Assembly: GCF_016595215.1 (NCBI RefSeq)
Contig: NZ_JAENHK010000010.1
Location: 1,907,390 to 1,971,389 of the forward strand
DNA: 64,000 nucleotides
Direction: 5' to 3'
Source: Chryseobacterium paridis
Lineage (GTDB): Bacteria; Bacteroidota; Bacteroidia; Flavobacteriales; Weeksellaceae
Shown: positions 43,456 to 52,777 of the stretch, one piece after another
Layout: every line of letters starts with the position of its first letter
Numbering within the stretch: position 1 is the first letter of the stretch
The notes under the pieces: generated by a model
Seen by the model: only the letters and a program-made list of their open reading frames with translations
Told to the model about the DNA's origin: nothing
Database searches by the model: none
Position numbers and translations under genes: made by a program

Positions 43456-44852
43456 TTAAGAATGAGTTTAATTTTACAAAAATCGAAATAAATTAGAAAT
43501 CCAAAATAAATTAAAACTACTACACTTATTAACAACCTAACTAAAAAGCTTAAATCATAATACATTGATACTATAATAATTATTAAACTTGGAATTAGGA
43601 AAATTAAAAATTTAAAGATACTAAAAGGAATATAATAAAGCTTGTTTGAAATATACCAAGAAAATCCAACCAAAAAAGAATTGGTTATCATCATTGATAT
43701 AACAACACCTTTTATTTCTAAGTATCTAATCAATATAAATAGACTTGCAATATTAACTATGACAGAAAGAAAAAATGTTAATGATAAATATTTGGTTTTC
43801 TCCCTTATCTTTGGGCCAATGTCAATAGTTTCTTTAATAATATAAAAAGCAAAGAAAAATGATAAACCACCAATATATTTAGCTCCAGATACATATTCTC
43901 CTGTTGCCAATAATTTAATCATCTCCACAGAATATAAACTGATCAAACATACAAATAGCAATGTAACTCCAACAACTATAGGAAATACATTTGCGAAAAT
44001 CACTTTATTATTTTCTTTCTTGAACTGCTCATGCATAAACGGAGTCCATGCCATAATAAAAGCAGTATTTACAAGCTGTATAGATGAAGCTAGTTTTAGA
44101 GATACAGAATATATTCCAATTGCCGCCAAAGACAAATAACCCAGCATAAAAAATCGGTTAGCTTGTGCCAGAAGCATACTTCCAATTCTTGCAGGAAACT
44201 GTGGCAAGGCATATTGTAAATTTTTCCGCGACATTATTTTAGATAGTTTAGTGACAAATTGCTTACGCACATAAAAAGTAACTAAAGAGGTGGAACAAAA
44301 AATGGCACTAACCTGTGCTATAAAAACCCCTTTTAATCCAAGCTTTAGGTAAATAACAAATACATAAACAAAAAGTAAAGTGGATGCTACTTTTGTTATA
44401 ACAACAGTTAAGAACTTAATATTCTCTTTTTCAAAACGCAATAAAACAAGACCCAACATACTAATATTGGTTAGAGGAAGCTGAATGGATACTGTTTTAA
44501 TTAGTATTGCATATTCAGAGCTTCCAAAAAGCTTTTGCGATAAGAAATCTGAAAGGAAAAATATAATAACTCCAATTACAATTGAAGACAACCCGATCCA
44601 ATAATAGATCGTTGAAACCAGTAATTTTCTTTTTAAAGAGCTATATTCATAGTAATACCTCTGTAAAGAAGTTTCCAATTGTAGCAAACCAAAAATGCAA
44701 GCCACCTGTAGAATAGTACCTACCATATCTATAATACCATATTCCGTAGTATTAAAATATTTGGTATAAATCGGCAAAATAATAAATCCTAATAATTTTT
44801 CAATTGAGGTTGCCAATCCAAATGAAAGAAATGCTTTTAAAAAATTATTCAT
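43452..44852 (-). CDS. Wzx-type oligosaccharide flippase, copy 2
   Basis: 466 residues, about a dozen hydrophobic helices. FLKAFLSFGLATSIEKLLGFIILP and the loop YFNTTEYGIIDMVGTI near the N-terminus are standard for Wzx/O-antigen flippases of the PST family. It is distinct from copy 1 in length and sequence. It overlaps the unknown gene upstream by eight bases. Confidence 0.92.
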   Translation of the reverse strand: MNNFLKAFLSFGLATSIEKLLGFIILPIYTKYFNTTEYGIIDMVGTILQVACIFGLLQLETSLQRYYYEYSSLKRKLLVSTIYYWIGLSSIVIGVIIFFLSDFLSQKLFGSSEYAILIKTVSIQLPLTNISMLGLVLLRFEKENIKFLTVVITKVASTLLFVYVFVIYLKLGLKGVFIAQVSAIFCSTSLVTFYVRKQFVTKLSKIMSRKNLQYALPQFPARIGSMLLAQANRFFMLGYLSLAAIGIYSVSLKLASSIQLVNTAFIMAWTPFMHEQFKKENNKVIFANVFPIVVGVTLLFVCLISLYSVEMIKLLATGEYVSGAKYIGGLSFFFAFYIIKETIDIGPKIREKTKYLSLTFFLSVIVNIASLFILIRYLEIKGVVISMMITNSFLVGFSWYISNKLYYIPFSIFKFLIFLIPSLIIIIVSMYYDLSFLVRLLISVVVLIYFGFLIYFDFCKIKLILK

Positions 44853-45750
44853 TAGATTCGAATCTTTTTAACCAATTTGTAAAATCGTAATAATTTACTA
44901 CATCGGATTCTATTTTTTTATACGGAGATTCTATAAAAGCTACAATTTCCGAGATATTGTTTTCTCCTAAAATAAAAATATTTTGTTCATCAAAAAATAA
45001 TTCGTCACGAATGGAACGATCATTTGTAATCAGTTTCTTTTCAAAAAAAATAGATTCCATAGGCCTAAGTGTTTGACCGGTTTGCCCTTCTGGCAAAATA
45101 TCAATTATACACTTTGATTCTGACACCAACTCCAAATAATCTTTATAAGGAATTGTTTTAATATTATTCGGATTATTTTCTCCTTTATCAGGCACTATAT
45201 GAAAGAAGCTTTTAATATTTAAATTATTTAACGTTGCATTTACTTCCTCAAGATATCTTCTTCTTCCCTTATTAATGCCTAGGAATATACAATCGTACTT
45301 AATTTGTTTTGTTGGTAAAACAATACTATTAAAGTAAAAGGTTGTATTAAACTTCATCTTATACTGTTCACAATCTTTTTCATCGAAAGACCATAGATCA
45401 GTGAGGGAATAAATTTCTTTTCTAGGAATTCCCATTCTAAATGCTGGATTCCAATACCAAAAAACAATCTTGATATTGGGATTTCTTTTCTTTATTTTTC
45501 TAATAAAAGTATAATCTTTGGTTGCAAAAATTATTATCTCATTATATAAGACAATATTTCTTATCCACTTCTCATACCAAAAAGGAGCAAATAAATCCAA
45601 TTTCAGAAAAATCTTCTTCAGACTACTTACTAAAAAATCCCTTTTTCTATACAACCTAAAAACATCAATATTTTCAGATTCCATATATGGAATAAAGAAA
45701 TCTAACGAATCGTAAATAATCAGTTTTTTTCCTTTTTTATCTATCATCAA
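44845..45750 (-). CDS. Unrecognised polysaccharide-locus protein, possible GT-B glycosyltransferase
   Basis: 301 residues, no signal peptide or membrane helix. It starts GKKLIIYDSLDFFIPYM and has VFWYWNPAFR in the first half. The second half reads CIFLGINKGRRRYLEEVN, then KSFFHIVPDKGENNP, and SESKCIIDILPEGQTGQTLRPMESIFFEKKLIT (motif PEGQTGQTLRPMES). That last segment resembles the donor-binding end of GT-B enzymes such as CgeB-like or DUF-type lipopolysaccharide transferases. I cannot name the family. It sits between an acetyltransferase and Wzx with overlaps on both sides. A second ATG one codon inside is equally possible as start. Confidence 0.85.
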   Translation of the reverse strand: MMIDKKGKKLIIYDSLDFFIPYMESENIDVFRLYRKRDFLVSSLKKIFLKLDLFAPFWYEKWIRNIVLYNEIIIFATKDYTFIRKIKKRNPNIKIVFWYWNPAFRMGIPRKEIYSLTDLWSFDEKDCEQYKMKFNTTFYFNSIVLPTKQIKYDCIFLGINKGRRRYLEEVNATLNNLNIKSFFHIVPDKGENNPNNIKTIPYKDYLELVSESKCIIDILPEGQTGQTLRPMESIFFEKKLITNDRSIRDELFFDEQNIFILGENNISEIVAFIESPYKKIESDVVNYYDFTNWLKRFESNE

Positions 45751-46171
45751 TTCTAATAATTTTAGCAGGAATACCTCCTACAACCGCCTTATCAGGAACA
45801 TCATTTATTACAACCGCATTGGCTCCAATCATAGCATCCTTCCCTATTATTATTCCACCTAATACACAAGCTCCTGTTCCTATGAACACATTATCACCTA
45901 TAACAGGCGCTCCTCTCCCATTTCTCCCTCCTAATGTAACATTTTGCATAATAGTGACATTACTACCTATTAAAGCTTTTTCGTGGAAAACGACTCCTAA
46001 ACCATTATGTTTTAAAACTGTTCCTTTACCAATTGAAATATTAACTGGAATATCTGCTGAACATGTTATTCTAATAAACCATTGTACTATTTTAGGCAAT
46101 AATGGAATCTTTTTATTATAAAGAAACTGCATTAGCCGTATACTCTTCATTATCAGATTAGGTTCACTCAT
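45737..46171 (-). CDS. Short serine-acetyltransferase-like hexapeptide acetyltransferase
   Basis: 144 residues. Only the left-handed beta-helix part of the CysE family is present: VNISIGKGTVLKHNGLGVVFHE with the catalytic histidine, IMQNVTLGGRNG, GDNVFIGTGACVLGG and VGGIPAKIIRI. The long helical N-terminus of true serine acetyltransferases is missing, as in sugar O- or N-acetyltransferases of capsule loci. It probably modifies a repeat-unit sugar. Overlaps the next gene by 14 bases. Confidence 0.9.
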   Translation of the reverse strand: MSEPNLIMKSIRLMQFLYNKKIPLLPKIVQWFIRITCSADIPVNISIGKGTVLKHNGLGVVFHEKALIGSNVTIMQNVTLGGRNGRGAPVIGDNVFIGTGACVLGGIIIGKDAMIGANAVVINDVPDKAVVGGIPAKIIRIDDR

Positions 46172-46176
46172 AAAAG

Positions 46177-47034
46177 CTACTTTAATTTCATTAAATATTC
46201 ACCATATCCACTTTTGCGTAAAGGCTCAGCAATTTTTATCAATTGTTCTTTATCGATATAACCCATACGATATGCAACTTCTTCTATTGCTCCTATTTTC
46301 AATCCCTGACGTTCTTCAATTACTTCCATAAACTGTCCAGCCTGTATCAGTGATTTTATAGTACCAGTATCTAACCAAGCAGTACCCCGATCAAAAACAC
46401 CTACTTTTAGTTTACCTCTTCGGAGATATTCTGCATTGATATCAGTAATTTCCAGCTCCCCACGAGATGAGGGCTTAATATTTTTTGCAATTTCAATGAC
46501 ATCATTGTCATAAAAATATAGACCAGGAACAGCAAAATTCGATTTAGGATCACTTGGTTTTTCCTCTATTGATACCACTTCATTTTGTTCATTAAATTCA
46601 ACTACTCCGTAACGTTCCGGATCATTTACCTGGTAGGCAAAAACAATTCCTCCATCAGGGTTAGCAGAATCTTGTAGCAAACGAGACATCCCACTTCCAT
46701 AAAAAATATTATCTCCTAAAATTAAGGCTACTTTATCATCACCAATAAACTCTTCTCCTAAAATAAAAGCTTGTGCTAAACCATCTGGACTAGGCTGCTC
46801 TTTGTATGAAAACTTACAACCCATTTGTGAACCATCGCCTAGTAATTTTTCAAAATGAGGTAGGTCATGAGGTGTTGAAATAATTAATATTTCATTAATA
46901 CCAGCTAACATAAGAGTCGATAATGGATAATATATCATTGGCTTATCATAAACTGGCATTAATTGTTTAGAAACTGCCAAAGTTAACGGATGTAAGCGTG
47001 TACCTGAGCCACCTGCTAAAATAATTCCTTTCAC
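46177..47034 (-). CDS. rmlA: Glucose-1-phosphate thymidylyltransferase
   Basis: Makes dTDP-glucose from glucose-1-phosphate and dTTP. 285 residues, standard length. N-terminal GGSGTRLHPLTLAVSKQLMPVYDKPM (read as GGSGTRL and DKPM motifs), ALILGDNIFYGSG, SIEEKPSDPKSNFAVPGLYFYD (EKP motif) and DTGTIKSLIQAGQFM. First step of the dTDP-rhamnose branch together with the two genes upstream. Gap of 16 bases to rmlC. Confidence 0.97.
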   Translation of the reverse strand: MKGIILAGGSGTRLHPLTLAVSKQLMPVYDKPMIYYPLSTLMLAGINEILIISTPHDLPHFEKLLGDGSQMGCKFSYKEQPSPDGLAQAFILGEEFIGDDKVALILGDNIFYGSGMSRLLQDSANPDGGIVFAYQVNDPERYGVVEFNEQNEVVSIEEKPSDPKSNFAVPGLYFYDNDVIEIAKNIKPSSRGELEITDINAEYLRRGKLKVGVFDRGTAWLDTGTIKSLIQAGQFMEVIEERQGLKIGAIEEVAYRMGYIDKEQLIKIAEPLRKSGYGEYLMKLK

Positions 47035-47050
47035 TTTATTTCGATTTAAA

Positions 47051-47608
47051 TTATTTTAAATTCTTAATTTTAAAGTCACGAAACATCTGAGCTTCTTTAT
47101 CTTTATCGGAAATAATCATTTGCTCTATAGGAATTTTCCAATCTATATTTAGCTCAATATCTAAAGGATTAATTCCATCTTCAGAGGCTTTATTGTACCC
47201 GTTATCACATTTGTAGAAAAAAATTGCATTTTCTGAAATCACAGAAAAACCATGCAAAAAGCCTCTTGGGATAAACAATTGTTTTTTATTCTCTGCCGTT
47301 AGTTCTACAGCAACAGATTCTCCATATGTTGGCGATTCAGATCTTACATCAACTACAACATCTATAACAGAGCCTTCTATAACTCGCACCAATTTTGCCT
47401 GTGAATGCTCTCCTTCTTGCATATGTAAACCACGCACAACACCATAAGACGATCTTGACTGATTATCTTGTACGAAGTTAGGTTTATATCCTAAAATTTG
47501 TTCTAATTTACCACTATTGTATGATTCAAAAAAATAACCTCTTTCATCTTCAAAAACAGTAGGTTCTAATATAAAACATCCTTTCAGTTTTGTTTCGATA
47601 GCATTCAT
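47051..47608 (-). CDS. rmlC: dTDP-4-dehydrorhamnose 3,5-epimerase
   Basis: Cupin-fold epimerase, 185 residues. Motifs: GCFILEPTVFEDERGYFFE, QDNQSRSSYGVVRGLHMQ with the catalytic histidine, KLVRVIEGSVIDVVVDVR, FIPRGFLHGFSV and the C-terminal ISDKDKEA. Product is dTDP-4-keto-L-rhamnose. The start shares one base with the rmlB stop. Confidence 0.96.
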   Translation of the reverse strand: MNAIETKLKGCFILEPTVFEDERGYFFESYNSGKLEQILGYKPNFVQDNQSRSSYGVVRGLHMQEGEHSQAKLVRVIEGSVIDVVVDVRSESPTYGESVAVELTAENKKQLFIPRGFLHGFSVISENAIFFYKCDNGYNKASEDGINPLDIELNIDWKIPIEQMIISDKDKEAQMFRDFKIKNLK

Positions 47609-48657
47609 TATTTATATTGTTTTTGATAGTAATTTTGATAATCTCCAGAAGTAACATTATTTAACCATGTTTCATTATTTAAAAACCAGTCAATTGTTTT
47701 TGATAATCCTTGTTCAAATTTAACTGAAGGCTTCCAGCCTAACTCTTTATTAATTTTTGTTGCATCGATAGCATAACGTAAATCATGCCCGGGACGGTCT
47801 TTCACAAAAGTAATTAATTGCTCAGAAGTACCTGTTTCTCGCCCAAGTTTTTCGTCCATCTGTTTACAAAGCTCCTTTACCAAATCAATATTTTTCCATT
47901 CATTAAAGCCTCCTACATTATATGACTCTCCAGTTCTACCTTCATGAAAAACCAAATCAATTGCTATTGCATGGTCAATAACAAATAACCAGTCACGGGT
48001 GTATTTACCATCACCATAGATTGGTAGGGGTCGGTTATTGATAATGTTATGAATACATAATGGAATTAATTTTTCTGGAAAATGATTAGGTCCATAATTA
48101 TTTGAACAATTTGTCACTATAATGGGTAATCCATATGTATCTGCATAGGCTCTCACAAAATGGTCTGAAGATGCTTTGGATGCTGAGTATGGTGAATGCG
48201 GATCATAGCTTGTTTCTTCTGTAAAAAAGCCTTTATCTCCAAGAGCTCCAAAAACTTCATCAGTTGAAACATGGTGAAACCGCTTACCTTCAAAGTTATC
48301 TTTCCAAATATGCTTTGCTGCATTTAATAAATTCACGGTTCCTACTACATTGGTCATTACAAAGTCCAGTGGATTGGTAATTGAACGATCCACATGAGAT
48401 TCTGCTGCAAGATGAATAACTCCATCTGGCTGAAATTCTTCGAAAATTTCCAAAATATGTTTAGAATCAGTTATGTCTGCCTTAATAAATTGATAATTAG
48501 GTTCCTCTTCAATATCCTTTAAATTCTCTAGATTACCTGCGTAGGTAAGATTATCAACATTGATGATTTTGATATCAGGATAATTAATAACAAACTGTCT
48601 TACAACATGGGAACCGATAAAACCAGCACCTCCTGTGATTACTATTTTCTTTGCCAT
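47608..48657 (-). CDS. rmlB: dTDP-glucose 4,6-dehydratase
   Basis: 349 residues, extended SDR with ITGGAGFIGSHVVRQF, HLAAESHVDRSI, HHVSTDEVFGALG (catalytic T-D-E) and YSASKASSDHFVRAYADTYGLP (Tyr-x3-Lys). ITNCSNNYGPNHFPEKLIP completes the RmlB pattern. It forms dTDP-4-keto-6-deoxyglucose. No rmlD follows; the nearest candidate is the RmlD-like gene 18 kb away at 29234. Confidence 0.97.
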   Translation of the reverse strand: MAKKIVITGGAGFIGSHVVRQFVINYPDIKIINVDNLTYAGNLENLKDIEEEPNYQFIKADITDSKHILEIFEEFQPDGVIHLAAESHVDRSITNPLDFVMTNVVGTVNLLNAAKHIWKDNFEGKRFHHVSTDEVFGALGDKGFFTEETSYDPHSPYSASKASSDHFVRAYADTYGLPIIVTNCSNNYGPNHFPEKLIPLCIHNIINNRPLPIYGDGKYTRDWLFVIDHAIAIDLVFHEGRTGESYNVGGFNEWKNIDLVKELCKQMDEKLGRETGTSEQLITFVKDRPGHDLRYAIDATKINKELGWKPSVKFEQGLSKTIDWFLNNETWLNNVTSGDYQNYYQKQYK

Positions 48658-48660
48658 AAT

Positions 48661-49953
48661 CTATAGTCTTGAATCACACTCCTCTAAAATCCCTTTAACA
48701 TCGTAAATAACACTATTTTCTTTTAAAAACTGTGTTAAATCCAAGTCTAAAAATTCCTTATGAGCAACAGTAAGAACAATAGCATCATATTTTTCTACTA
48801 CTCCATCGATAGTGCTTATAGAATTTATACCATATTCATGCTCCACTTCACCTTCATTTGCCCAAGGATCATAAGTGGTAACCTCTAATGAATAATCTTC
48901 TAAAGCTTTAATAACATCAACTGCTTTGGTATTACGTACATCTGGGCAATTTTCTTTAAATGTAATTCCCAAGTTTAACACTTTACCACCATTAACCTTG
49001 ATGTTTTTCTTAATCATTGTTTTGACAACTTGAGATGCTACATATTGTCCCATAGAATCATTAAGGCGTCTTCCTGCTAGGATAATCTCTGGATGATACC
49101 CTTTTTCTTGTGCTTTTTGAGCTAAATAATAAGGGTCTACTCCAATACAATGTCCTCCTACTAATCCTGGTTTAAATGGCAAAAAGTTCCATTTTGTTCC
49201 GGCTGCTTCTAAAACTGCATGAGTATCAATTTCTAATAAATTAAAAATTTTTGCTAATTCATTTACGAAAGCAATATTTATATCTCTTTGAGAGTTTTCA
49301 ATAACCTTTGCTGCTTCTGCAACTTTAATTGTTGGTGCTAAATGAGTCCCTGCTGTAATAACAGATTTGTAAAGATCATTAACAACAGTTCCTATTTCAG
49401 GAGTAGAACCTGAAGTAACTTTTAAAATCTTCTCAACAGTATGCTCTTTATCTCCTGGATTAATTCGTTCTGGCGAATATCCAGCATAAAAGTCCTCATT
49501 AAATTTAAGCCCTGAAATTTTTTCTAATACAGGAATACATTCATCCTCAGTAACACCTGGATATACTGTAGATTCATAAATAACGATATCTCCTTTCGAT
49601 AAAACTTTTCCAACAGTCTCTGATGATTTGTATAATGGAGTTAAATCTGGACGGTTGTGTTTATCTACTGGAGTAGGAACTGTTATAACATAAACATTTG
49701 CATCTTTAATATCATCCAAATTTGATGAACAATATAATCCATGTACAGAATCTCCAAAAGGAACTTCTTTTACTAATACAGCCTGAAGAACTTCATCTTC
49801 CAGCTCTAATGTATGATCACTTCCCTGGTTTAATTCTTCAATACGTTTTTGATTGATATCAAAACCTACCACGGGATATTTTGTAGCAAACAATCGTGCT
49901 AATGGTAGTCCTACGTAACCCAGCCCTATAATGGCAATTTTATGTGTACTCAT
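48661..49953 (-). CDS. wbpO: UDP-N-acetyl-hexosamine 6-dehydrogenase, WbpO/TviB-like
   Basis: 430 residues. The NAD-binding opening is IAIIGLGYVGLPLARLFA; ESTVYPGVTEDECIP, YSPERINPGDKEH and the active site cysteine in GLVGGHCIGVDPYYL follow; FKENCPDVRNTK lies in the UDP-binding C-terminal domain. WbpO and TviB oxidise UDP-GalNAc (or UDP-GlcNAc) to the uronic acid. The neighbour at 51807 is a close match to WbpP/TviC, so UDP-GalNAcA is the expected product, as in Vi antigen and Pseudomonas O6. A UDP-ManNAc dehydrogenase role is less likely, since no 2-epimerase is present. Confidence 0.88.
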   Translation of the reverse strand: MSTHKIAIIGLGYVGLPLARLFATKYPVVGFDINQKRIEELNQGSDHTLELEDEVLQAVLVKEVPFGDSVHGLYCSSNLDDIKDANVYVITVPTPVDKHNRPDLTPLYKSSETVGKVLSKGDIVIYESTVYPGVTEDECIPVLEKISGLKFNEDFYAGYSPERINPGDKEHTVEKILKVTSGSTPEIGTVVNDLYKSVITAGTHLAPTIKVAEAAKVIENSQRDINIAFVNELAKIFNLLEIDTHAVLEAAGTKWNFLPFKPGLVGGHCIGVDPYYLAQKAQEKGYHPEIILAGRRLNDSMGQYVASQVVKTMIKKNIKVNGGKVLNLGITFKENCPDVRNTKAVDVIKALEDYSLEVTTYDPWANEGEVEHEYGINSISTIDGVVEKYDAIVLTVAHKEFLDLDLTQFLKENSVIYDVKGILEECDSRL

Positions 49954-51791
49954 TACTGTTCTAATATTTTATTAAATTCATATATGATTTGACTTTCTTC
50001 TTTATTTGCTATGATTCTAGCTCCATAATCATTTAAGTGCCCCTCATCATAATACATTACTATATTATTATGAAAAGGAATCTGACTAATTAAATCACTA
50101 TAATCAATATCTATAATGGAAACATTTGGATACCTTTTTGATAAACTAGAAACATAATTTGGTAGTTTATTTATTTCAACCTTATAAGTGTTATTCTTAG
50201 TCTTATCCTTAATATAATCTCTATTTACTTTTATTGGATTTCTGTCAAGAACAGGAAAATCAGATAAAATGATTAGTTTTTTATCTTTTGGTAGTTTACT
50301 TACAAAATTTTCTAAAGCAGAAGGTAAAGAGGTGATTTTATCAGACCAAGAACTTGCTAAAATGATATATTTAGAATTTTTAATTTCTATATTAGTCACA
50401 TCGGCCAGTTTAGTATACTGATTGTATAATTCCTCATTAGGAAAATCACTCCTATTAATTCCCTGTATATTTGGATAGGTATTATTGGTTATTGTTTTAA
50501 GAGAAAAATTTCTCTTCTTACCTATTTCGTCAAAAAAGCTTTTGTAAACCAATGCATGACTATCACCTATTAATAGGAAAGATTGCTCTTTATCTAAATG
50601 TCCACTTCCTATGACTTCAACATTTTTAAAAGAGGAGGCGTGTGAGTTCATACCAAAGCTTGGTTTTGAATATTTAATTGGAATAGCACTAAAATAATTA
50701 TTAACTTTTGTAATATTTACGTAGAAAAACATTAGGAGTAAAATACTTATCAAAGTAGTAATAAAGAATTTTTTATTACTAAATTTTCTAAATTTACTTT
50801 CAATAAAGGAATAACTAAAAAGGGAAAGAAAATAGGTAATAGTTATAATTGCAATACTCTCTATCAAATTAAAATTATAGTCGGCATTATAATACCTTAT
50901 AAGTGCCATTATAGACCAATGCCATAAATAAACAGAATAAGAAATTTCTCCTATGTGAACTAATACCTTGTTATTTAAAATTTTTTGGTTAACCACATTT
51001 TCATTTAAAACTAACAAAGTACCAGTTGAAAGACAGGGAACTAAAACTAGAAATCCTGGAAAATTAGAAGATTCGGATATAAAAAATCCTGAACCAATAA
51101 TCAACATCAAACAAATTATGCCAATTACACTTTTATAATTACCTATTATTTTTTTTATTTCATTTTCTTTAAGTCCAAAAATCAATCCTATTAAAAATTC
51201 TGGAAATCTAGAAATAAAAGAAAAATACATCAAATTTTTATTATTCAAATAGGTACTATTAAAATATGAATACCCTAACAAACCTAATACAATTAAAACT
51301 GTTATGATAAACAGGTATCTCTTATTTCTAATTAACAACAGAAACAAAGGAAGTAGAAAATAAAATTGCATCTCGATTGACAATGTCCAAGTATGCAATA
51401 ATGGATTCTCACTGCTTTTTGCTCCAAAATAGTTATCTAGGCTTGCTAAGTAATTGTTTGAATTAAACAGTAATGAATGAAATACATTATTTTTTAATCC
51501 GTTGATGTCTAAATTTAAATAAACAATCCCCCCTACTAATAAGATCGAAATCAAAAAAAATAAATAAACAGGAAGAAGTCGTTTAAATCTTCCGATATAA
51601 AATTCTATTAAATTAAATTTTCCTGATTCAATTTTGTGTAGGATTATATTAGATACTAAATATCCTGATATTACGAAAAAAACATCAACTCCTATAAATC
51701 CCCCTGTTAGTATATTAGTATTTAAATGAAATAGAAAAACCAATACAACAGCTACAGCTCTTAATCCCTGAATATCATTTCTAAATTGCAT
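49953..51791 (-). CDS. OafA-type acyltransferase with C-terminal SGNH domain
   Basis: 612 residues. Residues 1-345 are a membrane acyltransferase-3 domain of ten or so helices: RNDIQGLRAVAVVLVFLFHLN, GGFIGVDVFFVISGYLVS, FYIGRFKRLLPVY and TWTLSIEMQFYFLLPLF. Residues about 385-612 are a periplasmic SGNH hydrolase-like domain with FLLIGDSHALVYKS (GDSH) and the Asp-x2-His-like region DEGHLNDYGARI. Such proteins O-acetylate exported polysaccharide, taking acyl groups from the cytoplasm through the membrane domain. It lies between the two UDP-GalNAcA genes. Confidence 0.93.
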   Translation of the reverse strand: MQFRNDIQGLRAVAVVLVFLFHLNTNILTGGFIGVDVFFVISGYLVSNIILHKIESGKFNLIEFYIGRFKRLLPVYLFFLISILLVGGIVYLNLDINGLKNNVFHSLLFNSNNYLASLDNYFGAKSSENPLLHTWTLSIEMQFYFLLPLFLLLIRNKRYLFIITVLIVLGLLGYSYFNSTYLNNKNLMYFSFISRFPEFLIGLIFGLKENEIKKIIGNYKSVIGIICLMLIIGSGFFISESSNFPGFLVLVPCLSTGTLLVLNENVVNQKILNNKVLVHIGEISYSVYLWHWSIMALIRYYNADYNFNLIESIAIITITYFLSLFSYSFIESKFRKFSNKKFFITTLISILLLMFFYVNITKVNNYFSAIPIKYSKPSFGMNSHASSFKNVEVIGSGHLDKEQSFLLIGDSHALVYKSFFDEIGKKRNFSLKTITNNTYPNIQGINRSDFPNEELYNQYTKLADVTNIEIKNSKYIILASSWSDKITSLPSALENFVSKLPKDKKLIILSDFPVLDRNPIKVNRDYIKDKTKNNTYKVEINKLPNYVSSLSKRYPNVSIIDIDYSDLISQIPFHNNIVMYYDEGHLNDYGARIIANKEESQIIYEFNKILEQ

Positions 51792-51806
51792 TTTAAATAA
51801 TCATAT

Positions 51807-52775
51807 CTATTTTAAGTTTTCCCAATACCATTGTACAGCTTCTTTTAATCCTTTATCAATTGTATGAGTAGGCTTGTATCCTAATAATGCTTTAGCTTTT
51901 TCTATTGACGCTAAAGAATGTGGAATATCTCCTACCCGATTTGGACCATGAATAGGTTGAACTTGACTAATTTCAATGTCAAATTCACTTAAGTATTCTT
52001 TTAAATATTTAATTAAATCATTTAGAGTAGTTCGATCACCAACTGCTGTATTATATACTGTATTGATGGCTTCAGCATCATTTGTCAGCATTGCTAATTC
52101 ATTCATTTGAATGACATTATCTATATAGGTGAAATCTCGAGAATAATTTCCTTCACCATTAATTTTAGGAGCTTCATGATTCATAAGCTGTTTTACAAAC
52201 AAAGGAATAACTGCTGCATAGGCACCATTTGGATCTTGACGTCGCCCAAAAACATTAAAATATCGTAATCCAATACATTGCATTCCATAAGTTTTACTAA
52301 ATACATCTGCATATAACTCATTTACATATTTTGTAACAGCATAAGGAGATAATGGTTTACCAATAACTTCTTCAATTTTTGGCAAAGATTCTGAGTCTCC
52401 ATATGTAGAAGATGAAGCTGCATACACAAAACGTTTAACCTTTGCATCACGTGCAGCAATTAGCATATTTAAAAAACCTGAAACATTAACATCATTGCTT
52501 GTAATAGGATCTTTAATAGAACGTGGTACAGAACCTAAAGCAGCCTGATGTAAAATATAATCCACTCCATCTACAGCCTTTTTGCAAACTTCCAAATCAC
52601 GAATATCACCTTCTATTAAAGTATAATTAGGATTCTGAAAGAATGGTTCAATATTATGACGATGCCCAGTTGCAAAATTATCTAGACAAACAACCTTGTA
52701 ATTTTTACTTAAAAAATACTCTGTTAAATTAGAACCGATAAAACCTGCTCCACCTGTAATTAAAACTTTATACAT
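51807..52775 (-). CDS. wbpP: UDP-N-acetylglucosamine 4-epimerase, WbpP/TviC-like
   Basis: 322 residues, extended SDR. ITGGAGFIGSNLTEYFL, HQAALGSVPRSIKDPI, YAASSSTYGDSESLPK, SPYAVTKYVNELYADVF and LRYFNVFGRRQDPNGAYAAV (read as separate motifs) match WbpP almost word for word as I know it, including the triple serine that favours N-acetylated substrates. It interconverts UDP-GlcNAc and UDP-GalNAc, feeding the dehydrogenase at 48661. It follows Wzc copy 1 with a two-base gap. Confidence 0.92.
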   Translation of the reverse strand: MYKVLITGGAGFIGSNLTEYFLSKNYKVVCLDNFATGHRHNIEPFFQNPNYTLIEGDIRDLEVCKKAVDGVDYILHQAALGSVPRSIKDPITSNDVNVSGFLNMLIAARDAKVKRFVYAASSSTYGDSESLPKIEEVIGKPLSPYAVTKYVNELYADVFSKTYGMQCIGLRYFNVFGRRQDPNGAYAAVIPLFVKQLMNHEAPKINGEGNYSRDFTYIDNVIQMNELAMLTNDAEAINTVYNTAVGDRTTLNDLIKYLKEYLSEFDIEISQVQPIHGPNRVGDIPHSLASIEKAKALLGYKPTHTIDKGLKEAVQWYWENLK

Positions 52776-52777
52776 GT

